Positions 6,740-12,743 of a stretch of DNA of 35,077 bases are shown here, piece by piece; the first letter of the stretch is position 1, and every line of letters begins with the position of its first letter. Under the pieces are notes generated by a model that was not told where the DNA came from, ran no database searches, and saw only the letters and a program-made list of their open reading frames with translations. Source of the DNA: an uncultured Clostridia bacterium (lineage in GTDB: Bacteria; Bacillota; Clostridia; Christensenellales; CAG-314); NCBI GenBank assembly GCA_947625725.1, contig CANQPI010000018.1:1-35077 (forward strand). The letters run 5' to 3'. A program made the translations under genes and the position numbers.

Positions 6740-7420
6740 ATGTTCGAAGCGTTTTTGAATTTGCTAAAACGGTTATTCTTTTTTACGGGGTATTTCAGCA
6801 ACGGCAGTTATCCGCAACCGCTCTCTCCCGAAGAAGAACAAGCCTGTTTGCTCCGCATGAAATCAGGCAGTCGAGCCGCCCGCGACAAATTGATAACTCA
6901 CAACATGCGGCTTGTTGCGCACATTGCAAAAAAATACGGCAAAGGCGGCGACTTGGACGACTTGATCTCCATTGGATCTATCGGCTTGATAAAGGGCGTG
7001 GAAACTTACTCTGCGGAAAAGGGCACTACCTTGGCAACGTACCTTGCGCGCTGTATCGAAAACGAAATTTTGATGACCTTGCGCAGTAACAAGCGCTATC
7101 AAAACACGGTGTATCTCAACAGTACTTTGGGCGTTGACAACGACGGCAACGAATACACTTTGATGGACGTGTTGGCTATCAAAGAGGACAGCGTGTTTCA
7201 CCAAGCGGAAATGTCCATTTTGCGACAAAACTTGCTCAACATAATACGCGAACACCTTTCCGAACGCGAGCAGTTGATAATTTTGATGCGCTACGGCTTG
7301 CAGGAAGGTTCGACTCCCATGACGCAACTGCAAACCGCCCAAAAACTCGGCATAAGTCGCAGTTATATTTCGCGAATAGAAAGCAAAGCGTTGGAAAAAA
7401 TAAAACAATATCTGGAATAA
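6740..7420 (+). CDS. sigK: Sporulation sigma factor SigK
   Basis: The 226-residue sigma-70 protein has regions 2, 3 and 4. LSPEEEQACLLRMKSG and the RLVAHIAKKYG...DLISIGSIGLIKGVETY block are region 2. ARCIENEILMTLR follows, and GISRSYISRIESKALEKI is the region 4 helix-turn-helix. The hydrophobic N-terminus (FLNLLKRLFFFTGYF) fits the pro-sequence of SigK, which keeps it inactive at the membrane until it is cleaved in the mother cell late in sporulation. The third of three adjacent ATGs is chosen because GGAG is then 8 bases upstream; 6734 is the alternative. The gene is intact, with no skin-type interruption. A hairpin terminator follows. Confidence 0.9.
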   Translation: MFEAFLNLLKRLFFFTGYFSNGSYPQPLSPEEEQACLLRMKSGSRAARDKLITHNMRLVAHIAKKYGKGGDLDDLISIGSIGLIKGVETYSAEKGTTLATYLARCIENEILMTLRSNKRYQNTVYLNSTLGVDNDGNEYTLMDVLAIKEDSVFHQAEMSILRQNLLNIIREHLSEREQLIILMRYGLQEGSTPMTQLQTAQKLGISRSYISRIESKALEKIKQYLE

Positions 7421-7425
7421 TATTC

Positions 7426-7454
7426 CGAAAAAATGGCGTGACGCGATTTTTTCG
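7426..7454 (+). terminator. sigK terminator
   Basis: CGAAAAAAT and ATTTTTTCG pair around an inner GCG-TGA-CGC, starting six bases after the sigK stop. The T run forms the end of the stem. Confidence 0.8.
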
Positions 7455-7551
7455 TCTGCGTTTGCAACGCGACTTGCACACAGGTCCAAGCGCGACTTGC
7501 CCGTCTAACGTCTTTGCGCCCGCAACGACAGGCAAAAACGCCCCAAACATA

Positions 7552-7580
7552 TTGACAAATTGGCGATATGGGGTTAAAAT
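7552..7580 (+). promoter_or_regulatory. Promoter of the FakA-like fragment gene
   Basis: Perfect TTGACA (7552-7557), a 17-base spacer and TAAAAT (7575-7580). The predicted leader is about 25 bases and includes AAAGGAG. Confidence 0.85.
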
Positions 7581-7610
7581 TGTTGTAACCCAATGTAAAG
7601 GAGAACAACA

Positions 7611-7859
7611 ATGGAATACATCTATGACACGCAACTGCTGTTAGAGGGTACAAACCTCAGCGATCAAAAGATAATCGACTACATCAACAAAAACATAGAG
7701 GGCGACTGTCTGCTCGTGGTGGGCGATGACGAACTCATCAAATTGCACTTTCACACCAACACTCCTTGGAAAGTGTTGGAATACTGCGCCACGCTCGGCG
7801 AAGTGTACGACGTGGTTATCGAAAACATGAAACGCCAAACCGCAGGATTGCAAGGCTGA
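7611..7859 (+). CDS. Stand-alone FakA/DAK-like C-terminal segment
   Basis: The 82-residue protein resembles one internal module of the FakA/YloV fatty-acid kinase family. It has a YDTQLLLEG strand, a helix with a hydrophobic pattern, then GDCLLVVGDDELIKLHFHTNTPWKVLEYCATLGEV. In FakA the equivalent (VVGDDDLIKVHVHT) follows the DAK2-type kinase domain, which is absent here. It has a strong promoter, AGGAG 7 bases before the ATG and its own terminator, so it looks like a real small gene rather than a decaying fragment. A role in binding a DegV-like fatty-acid carrier or regulating a full-length FakA is possible but unproven. Confidence 0.8.
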   Translation: MEYIYDTQLLLEGTNLSDQKIIDYINKNIEGDCLLVVGDDELIKLHFHTNTPWKVLEYCATLGEVYDVVIENMKRQTAGLQG

Positions 7860-7886
7860 TTGCCGCACGAAATAATTGCAAAAAAA

Positions 7887-7915
7887 ACTCCGCGAGAATT
7901 TCGCGGAGTTTTTGG
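7887..7915. terminator. Bidirectional terminator
   Basis: AACTCCGCGA and TCGCGGAGTT form a 10-base stem with T runs on both sides, between the convergent genes ending at 7859 and 7925. Confidence 0.85.
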
Positions 7916-7924
7916 TTTCTTCTG

Positions 7925-8146
7925 TTAAATGTTGATCAAACGCAAAATATGCTTGCTGAATATCATCAAAATGAGGTCGGCAATCCACACAATGGTGAAT
8001 CCGAACAACAAACGAATCAAGCCCGCCAGAATTTTGCCTTCTTGGAATCTTGTCACTGCACCGCAAAGCCATGCCGTAACAGGAATGATCGCAAGAATCA
8101 AACTTACAACGTAACCAAGTCCAAAGTAATCACTTTTGCTCGCCAT
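7925..8146 (-). CDS. Small membrane protein, unknown function
   Basis: The 73-residue protein begins MASKSDYFGLGYVV. The upstream in-frame GTG is rejected because AGGAGG stands 9 bases before this ATG. Two hydrophobic segments (about 11-32 and 40-64) are joined by a short loop with charged residues (RFQEGKILAG), which suggests a two-span inner-membrane hairpin. Similar short proteins are common in Clostridia but I cannot name a function. It is monocistronic and converges on the FakA-like gene. Confidence 0.7.
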   Translation of the reverse strand: MASKSDYFGLGYVVSLILAIIPVTAWLCGAVTRFQEGKILAGLIRLLFGFTIVWIADLILMIFSKHILRLINI

Positions 8147-8283
8147 AATAAAGAGTCCTCCTAATTTTTTTTTGGCTGTATATATTATACAACAATGCGT
8201 CACTAATAGCAACACTTATTTTTTAATTTTTTTACAAATTTTTGTTTGATCGCGCCGCCTGTCGCATATTTTTGCCTTGAAAC

Positions 8284-8308
8284 AAAAAAGGCGAGTTTTT
8301 CGAAACTC
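8284..8308 (-). terminator. Terminator after the ybaK tail repeats
   Basis: On the minus strand GAGTTT and AAACTC pair, then GCC and six T follow. It lies past the two extra ybaK tail copies, so these would be in the 3' untranslated part of the transcript. Confidence 0.7.
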
Positions 8309-8364
8309 TTATAGCGATCTCAATGCCTTGCTGCAAACGCCGACCGCCATTGGAGATACCGTTC

Positions 8365-8562
8365 AATTTACCACTATTACCTTTTTGTTTATGCTTTCCA
8401 AAAATTTCTTCAAGTCCGCGGTTTCAAGCACCACCTCTTCGCGGGTTGATTGAAACCGCGCCTAATTTACCACTATTACCTTTTTGTTTATGCTTTCCAG
8501 AAACTTTTTTAGGTCCGCGGTTTCAAGCACCACCTCTTCGCGGGTTGATTGAAACCGCGCCT
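8365..8562 (-). repeat. Two 99-base tandem copies of the ybaK 3' end
   Basis: The last coding part of ybaK is repeated twice downstream in units of exactly 99 bases (8464-8562 and 8365-8463). Both units stay in frame with the gene and are separated from it by stop codons. Each unit would encode 32 residues ending ESINKKVIVVN, like the real C-terminus, but beginning ARFQSTREEVVLETADL instead of the gene's VKFHPCDNTATVVLETAGL. Each unit also contains an inverted repeat, CGCGGTTTCAA and TTGAAACCGCG. The two units are nearly identical to each other, so the duplication is recent. Confidence 0.85.
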
Positions 8563-9043
8563 AATTTACTACTATTACCTTTTTGTTTATGCTTTCTAAA
8601 AACTTTTTCAAACCCGCGGTTTCAAGCACCACCGTAGCGGTGTTGTCGCAAGGGTGAAATTTGACCTTGGGAGCGTTCCACACTTCGCGGTCAACAAGCA
8701 ATGGCGCGCTGCGTCCCTCGCGTTCGTTCAAAAACGCAAATGGGCTGACGCTGCCGCGGTGAACGCCCAAATCCTGCCAAAGGCGTTCCTCGGTGGCAAA
8801 CTCGAATTTGGCGCAACCTACGTAACTTGCCAACCCGCGCATATCCGCGCGCTTGTCAAACGGAAGCACCGTCAAATAAAAATTGTCGCTTTTTTTGTCC
8901 TTGACGTACAAACTTTTGCAGGACATGCAACCTTCCACATGGATTATCTGCCGCGATTCCTCCGTCGTCACCACGGGAGGATGGCGCAACAGTTCGTATC
9001 GGATACCCAAACCGTCGAGATAAGACGTTACTTTGTCGATCAC
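8561..9043 (-). CDS. ybaK: YbaK/ProX-type aminoacyl-tRNA deacylase
   Basis: The 160-residue protein belongs to the YbaK/prolyl-tRNA editing family, which hydrolyses mischarged tRNA (Cys- or Ala-tRNA-Pro types). Typical features are the N-terminal LDGLGIRYELLRHPP, the VEGCMSCKSLYVKDK segment with the conserved lysine, and GVHRGSVSPFAFLN, the family GxxxGSVxPF motif. The GTG at 9043 is chosen because AAGGTG precedes it and overlaps the end of the upstream gene; earlier in-frame codons lack a site. The C-terminus (ETAGLKKFLESINKK) is duplicated in two downstream repeat units. It is second in an operon with a small membrane protein. Confidence 0.88.
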   Translation of the reverse strand: MIDKVTSYLDGLGIRYELLRHPPVVTTEESRQIIHVEGCMSCKSLYVKDKKSDNFYLTVLPFDKRADMRGLASYVGCAKFEFATEERLWQDLGVHRGSVSPFAFLNEREGRSAPLLVDREVWNAPKVKFHPCDNTATVVLETAGLKKFLESINKKVIVVN

Positions 9044-9051
9044 GGCGCACC

Positions 9052-9378
9052 TTACCGAAACAGCCAAGTTACGCCTGCGATCATGCAGACGGCAACTATT
9101 ATGATAAGAAGTATGTACACAAATCTCAGCCATTTGGAGCGACTGCGCACAAAACGCCACCCGACTATCCCGACAATGACAAGCGACAAAACGCCCGCGA
9201 CATACTGCAATGCCCGCACCAGGGGCAAATCGCCTTTGCCCACAAATTGCATTATCATTTCCACTATATACACTACCGTGCAGGCAATGGTTACGAGAAA
9301 GCCCAAAAAGCCCAAAAACCCGCCGCCGGACGAATTTTCATTAGCGTCGTCGTCACGATTTCTTTTCTTTCTGCACAT
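9052..9378 (-). CDS. Small membrane protein, unknown function
   Basis: The 108-residue protein has a charged cytoplasmic N-terminus (MCRKKRNRDDDANENSS), a glycine-rich link and three hydrophobic segments (about 21-45, 54-74 and 84-107). AAAGGAG lies about 12 bases before the ATG. It heads the operon with ybaK, and the ybaK ribosome site overlaps its stop. I do not recognise the family. Confidence 0.7.
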   Translation of the reverse strand: MCRKKRNRDDDANENSSGGGFLGFLGFLVTIACTVVYIVEMIMQFVGKGDLPLVRALQYVAGVLSLVIVGIVGWRFVRSRSKWLRFVYILLIIIVAVCMIAGVTWLFR

Positions 9379-9410
9379 AACGAAAACAGACTCCTTTGTA
9401 CAATAACAAA

Positions 9411-9439
9411 ATTATAGCGCAAAAACGCCGTCAAGGCAA
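9411..9439 (-). promoter_or_regulatory. Promoter of the membrane protein-ybaK operon
   Basis: On the minus strand TTGCCT (9434-9439), 17 bases, then a perfect TATAAT (9411-9416). It lies between this operon and the end of cwlD. Confidence 0.75.
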
Positions 9440-9461
9440 CACTTTTGCGCAAAATCGAGTT

Positions 9462-10154
9462 TTAGTCGGCGTAAAGATACAGCATTGTGCCGTTGAAAAT
9501 GAGGTTGCAAATTTGTTCGCGGTATTCCTCGGTTTGCAAAGCCCGACACTCCTGCTCGTTGGACAAAAATCCGCACTCCACGATCACCGCGGGACAGTTA
9601 GTTTCGCGACAAACGTAGTAATCGCCTGCAAGCGCTTGCCTGTCCTTGCCCGTAAAGTCGTTGAACACCTTTTGAAGGCTGTCCGCCAACAGTTGTCCTT
9701 GCTCCTTTCCCTGTTGAAAAAACACCTGCGGTCCGCTTCGGTAGGATTGCGAAAACTTGTTCATGTGGATACTTATCATTAAGTTGGGACTTGCCTCGTC
9801 TATTATCCTTTTGCGCTCGCTCATATCCCGAGATTTGAACCCTTTGGTAGGCAATCCGTACAGCCCTCCGGAAGTTTTGCGAGTAAGCACCACGTTGAAA
9901 CCCGCCCGTTCAAAAATTCGTTGGAGCGTCTTGGCGTACTCCAAATTCAGATCGGATTCCTTTACTCCGTCCGCGCCGACTACGCCGCCGTCGATACCGC
10001 CGTGTCCCGCGTCCAACACCACGGTAAAGTCGATAAGCGTCGTTTTTTTGGCGGGAAGTCTGCCCGCCAAGAGTATTCCGCACAGAGTCAATTCCGCCGC
10101 GATCAAAATCAACAGTACGGCGATCACTTTTTTGCTGTTCCAAACGACAAACAC
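9462..10154 (-). CDS. cwlD: N-acetylmuramoyl-L-alanine amidase CwlD
   Basis: The 230-residue amidase_3 enzyme has one N-terminal membrane anchor (residues 9-30) and the zinc ligands H51 (VVLDAGHGGIDGG), E66 (KESDLN) and H130 (ISIHMN), with catalytic E193 in VECGFLSN. It removes peptide side chains from muramic acid in the cell wall. The short form with a single anchor and no binding domains matches CwlD, which with PdaA makes muramic-delta-lactam in spore cortex. The GTG start has GAGGTG 4 bases upstream. Together with sigK it supports a sporulating ancestry. Confidence 0.88.
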   Translation of the reverse strand: MFVVWNSKKVIAVLLILIAAELTLCGILLAGRLPAKKTTLIDFTVVLDAGHGGIDGGVVGADGVKESDLNLEYAKTLQRIFERAGFNVVLTRKTSGGLYGLPTKGFKSRDMSERKRIIDEASPNLMISIHMNKFSQSYRSGPQVFFQQGKEQGQLLADSLQKVFNDFTGKDRQALAGDYYVCRETNCPAVIVECGFLSNEQECRALQTEEYREQICNLIFNGTMLYLYAD

Positions 10155-10182
10155 CTTTCACCTCAAAGCAATTCGAGCGCAA

Positions 10183-10238
10183 TTTTGTCCGAACAAATCT
10201 CTGCGAAATTGTCTTTCGGAGAAAAATTTCGGACAAAA
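10183..10238. repeat. Long hairpin upstream of cwlD
   Basis: TTTTGTCCGA (10183-10192) and TCGGACAAAA (10229-10238) are a perfect 10-base inverted repeat. Inside it TCTCTGCGAAA and TTTCGGAGA pair again, giving one extended stem in the cwlD leader or promoter. No T run follows on either strand, so it is not a simple terminator. Confidence 0.6.
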
Positions 10239-10286
10239 CAGGCAAATTTCGCACTTTTTCGCGTGCAAAACGGGCGAGTTATGCAC

Positions 10287-10330
10287 TTATCCACAAAGTT
10301 ATCCACAATGAGGATATATTGTGTGGACAA
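10287..10330. promoter_or_regulatory. DnaA-box-like cluster
   Basis: Two perfect TTATCCACA boxes (10287-10295, 10299-10307) lie 12 bases apart. A third, inverted site (TGTGGACAA, 10322-10330) has one mismatch. The next 150 bases are AT-rich. The spacer (10155-10567) has no gene. Confidence 0.6.
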
Positions 10331-10457
10331 CCTGTTTCACAAAATCTATGAAACGGACAAGCCGTTGTCACAACGCTATTTTATGAACAAAAACATGGCA
10401 AAATCACCGACAAAATCAAAAAATTCAAAATTAAAAAATACCTTTTTCCGATTATTG

Positions 10458-10526
10458 TACAAATAGTATCCGACTATTATTTTACAAATAGTAACTTGCC
10501 CGCAGGCAAAGTATAAAGTAACTTGC
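10458..10526. repeat. Short direct repeats before the ferritin-like gene
   Basis: TACAAATAGTA occurs at 10458-10468 and 10483-10493 (25 bases apart). AGTAACTTGC occurs at 10490-10499 and 10517-10526 (27 bases apart). They could be iteron-like or operator sites for the gene at 10568, or part of an origin-like region with the DnaA boxes. Confidence 0.6.
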
Positions 10527-10567
10527 AGTAGGGCAAACTTTGTAAAAAACAAACAAGGAGAAAAACA

Positions 10568-11809
10568 ATGTCACTAAACCCTTTTAACGAAAAACCTCTG
10601 GTAACAAACGACGACTTTTACAGTTGGAAAGAACTTGCGCCCAAACCCTACAACAAATTTGACGTAGACCCCTACACCAAAGTGCGCGTAATACTTGCCA
10701 ACGGCGCCGAATACGAGGCGGTGTGGTTCGGACATCAGTTCCACCGCCACTGCGCGGACAACGAATTGCGGCGCGAGTTGGCGACGATCCGCCGCAAAGA
10801 ACAACAGCAACAAAAGCGAATATCCGCATTGAAGCCGATAGGCGAAAGCATACTCGAACACACCATTGCCTACGAACAACTCGCGGTGGATCTTACAGCG
10901 ATTTTTGCCCAACGCGAAAGCAACAAGTACGTAAAGCAAGCAATGGACTTTGCTCTGCTCGAAGACTTCGACCACCTGTACCGCTACGCCGATCTGTTGG
11001 AGATGGACAAAGGCATCTACGCCGAAAAACTTGTAGGCGGCTACACGGAACTGATGCCGGGACGTCCGACCATTTCCGAACACCGCTACCCTACCGACGA
11101 CGTAAAACGCCATGTCAACTTTACTCAGGCAAACAGTCTGACAAAACTCGACATAAACATTTTGACCGCCGCCGAACAACAAACCATGAACTACTATATG
11201 AATCAAGCGGCGTTTTATCAAAACAAACTCGGGCGCGAGTTATATACGGAAATCGGCATGATAGAGGAACAGCACGTATCTCTGTACGGCGGACTCAAAG
11301 ATCCCTCGTGCAGTTGGTGCGAGGAGTTGCTCATGCACGAGTACACCGAGTGCTATCTGTACTACTCGCTCATGAACGACGAAACGGACGAACACATCAA
11401 GGACATTTGGGAACAACACTTCAACGACGAACTTGCTCACCTGCACAAAGCGGCGGAGTTGTTGCAAAAATACGACGGCAAGACCTGGCAACAGGTAATA
11501 CCCAAGGGCGAGTTCCCCGAACTGCTTGCGTTCCGCTCCAACGTGGAATACATTCGCCGCATACTCGGTTCGACCGTAAACGTCACCGCGCGTGGCGAGG
11601 ACTACGTTGAGGTCGCGGAACTGCCGCAGGACGCGCGCTTTTTCGACTACCAACGTCAGGTAAACGTAAAGGACAGCGAGGTTGCAAGTCACAACGTTAT
11701 CAGCAAATATATCGCCGACAACCGCAAAGACTACCGCTTTGAAACTGCCGAACACCCGATAGAGGAACTGCGCGACAGACGTCACGACAACACTTCGGTA
11801 GGAAGGTAA
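10568..11809 (+). CDS. Ferritin-like di-iron protein with two helical-bundle domains
   Basis: The 413-residue soluble protein contains two ferritin-like segments. The second (about 215-302) has a full set of di-iron ligands: E233xxH236 in MIEEQHVSLY, E258/E261 in HEYTECYLYY and E288xxH291 in FNDELAHLHK. The first (about 93-145) has E103 and E132/D133xxH136 and looks like a partner or degenerate copy. Such proteins (rubrerythrin clan) bind two irons and handle oxygen, peroxide or iron. CSWC (248-251) is a possible extra metal or redox site. AAGGAG precedes the ATG by 7 bases. The N-terminal 90 and C-terminal 110 residues match nothing I know. A tiny ORF follows. Confidence 0.75.
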   Translation: MSLNPFNEKPLVTNDDFYSWKELAPKPYNKFDVDPYTKVRVILANGAEYEAVWFGHQFHRHCADNELRRELATIRRKEQQQQKRISALKPIGESILEHTIAYEQLAVDLTAIFAQRESNKYVKQAMDFALLEDFDHLYRYADLLEMDKGIYAEKLVGGYTELMPGRPTISEHRYPTDDVKRHVNFTQANSLTKLDINILTAAEQQTMNYYMNQAAFYQNKLGRELYTEIGMIEEQHVSLYGGLKDPSCSWCEELLMHEYTECYLYYSLMNDETDEHIKDIWEQHFNDELAHLHKAAELLQKYDGKTWQQVIPKGEFPELLAFRSNVEYIRRILGSTVNVTARGEDYVEVAELPQDARFFDYQRQVNVKDSEVASHNVISKYIADNRKDYRFETAEHPIEELRDRRHDNTSVGR

Positions 11810-11818
11810 GCGTTTGCC

Positions 11819-11962
11819 ATGACAAAACACCGCGACGACCTTCCCGAAACTTACGGCGATCTGTTCACCTACTCCAAAGATATGCGTCCCAATTTTACCC
11901 CATACACCGAGCCGAACTCGGCAATCGATCCGACGGCATTTTTTGCGGAAATGATTGTTTGA
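11819..11962 (+). CDS. Tiny ORF after the ferritin-like gene
   Basis: A 47-codon frame starts 10 bases after the ferritin-like stop. The product (MTKHRDDLPETYGDLFTYSK...) is soluble, proline-rich and has no motif. The only ribosome site is AAGG at the end of the previous gene, about 12 bases upstream, so coupled translation is likely if it is expressed. Coding potential is plausible from its composition, but the gene is unproven. Confidence 0.4.
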   Translation: MTKHRDDLPETYGDLFTYSKDMRPNFTPYTEPNSAIDPTAFFAEMIV

Positions 11963-11963
11963 C

Positions 11964-11992
11964 TTGACCGCCGAATTGAAATAATGTAAAAT
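11964..11992 (+). promoter_or_regulatory. Promoter of the cyclodeaminase gene
   Basis: TTGACC (11964-11969), 17 bases, TAAAAT (11987-11992). It overlaps the end of the tiny ORF. Confidence 0.8.
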
Positions 11993-12012
11993 AGTTGTAC
12001 ACAGGAGATAAA

Positions 12013-12597
12013 ATGTTTGAAGAACTTTCGCTAAAAGAGTACAACGATTTGCTCGGTTCGAAAGCGCCCGCTCCCGGGGGCGGCAGCGCGCTTGCGCAGG
12101 TGGCGGCAATGGCTTGCTCGCTTATAGAAATGGCGATCAACGTCACAACGGCAAAGATGTCGCCCGAAAACGCAAACTTTGCGTATCTCATCACGCAACG
12201 CGACTTTGTTTTGCGCGCCAAAAAGGGATTGTACAAGTTGTCAAACGACGACGCGGCGGCATTTCAGCGCATTGTAAACGGGCTTGGTATGCCCAAACAA
12301 ACCGAACAAGAAGCGAAAACACGCGCCTCGGAGTTGCAAAAAGCCTACCACAAAGCGGCATTGATCCCGTTGGACGTGATGGGCTTGTGCCGCGAGTGTA
12401 TACGTATATGCAACGTGCGGATATTGCCGCTGCTAAACAAATACGTGTCGAGCGATTGCGTGATCGCCGTCGATCTGTTGCGTAGCGTTGCGCGAAATTC
12501 CATGCTCAACGTACGCGCCAACACCGCTTTGATCGTCGATTCGACCCTGGCGGCTTCGCTCAACCGACAAGGGGAACAGATCTTGTCGGAGTTGTAA
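12013..12597 (+). CDS. fchA: Cyclodeaminase/cyclohydrolase family protein (FchA-like)
   Basis: The 194-residue protein matches the formiminotetrahydrofolate cyclodeaminase family. It has LSLKEYNDLLGSKAPAPGGG near the N-terminus (the folate-binding glycine loop) followed by an all-helical bundle, with AYHKAALIPLDVM and RANTALIVDSTLAASL in their usual places. The family converts formimino- or methenyl-THF in one-carbon metabolism; the exact reaction of this member is inferred. AGGAG lies 6 bases before the ATG at 12013. It is monocistronic with its own promoter, and no other folate gene is adjacent. Confidence 0.85.
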   Translation: MFEELSLKEYNDLLGSKAPAPGGGSALAQVAAMACSLIEMAINVTTAKMSPENANFAYLITQRDFVLRAKKGLYKLSNDDAAAFQRIVNGLGMPKQTEQEAKTRASELQKAYHKAALIPLDVMGLCRECIRICNVRILPLLNKYVSSDCVIAVDLLRSVARNSMLNVRANTALIVDSTLAASLNRQGEQILSEL

Positions 12598-12658
12598 TGT
12601 CCGACAAATTGCAACCCAAAACGCGCTGTCGATTCAAACAATTTTTTGCAAAACAATA

Positions 12659-12700
12659 TAAAAAACGGCTTGAAAAGAAATATTTTCAAGTCGTTTTTGT
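12659..12700. terminator. Bidirectional terminator
   Basis: AAACGGCTTGAAAA pairs with ATTTTCAAGTCGTTT, with T runs on both strands, between the convergent genes ending at 12597 and 12744. Confidence 0.85.
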
Positions 12701-12743
12701 AATGATTCGGGTTTTATTTTTGGGGGCGGGCGGTATCGTCGTG

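Noticed and set aside
8323..8637. A repeat-containing plus-strand ORF (33-residue repeats)
   Set aside because: It is the antisense of the ybaK tail repeats; there is no ribosome site and no plausible protein.
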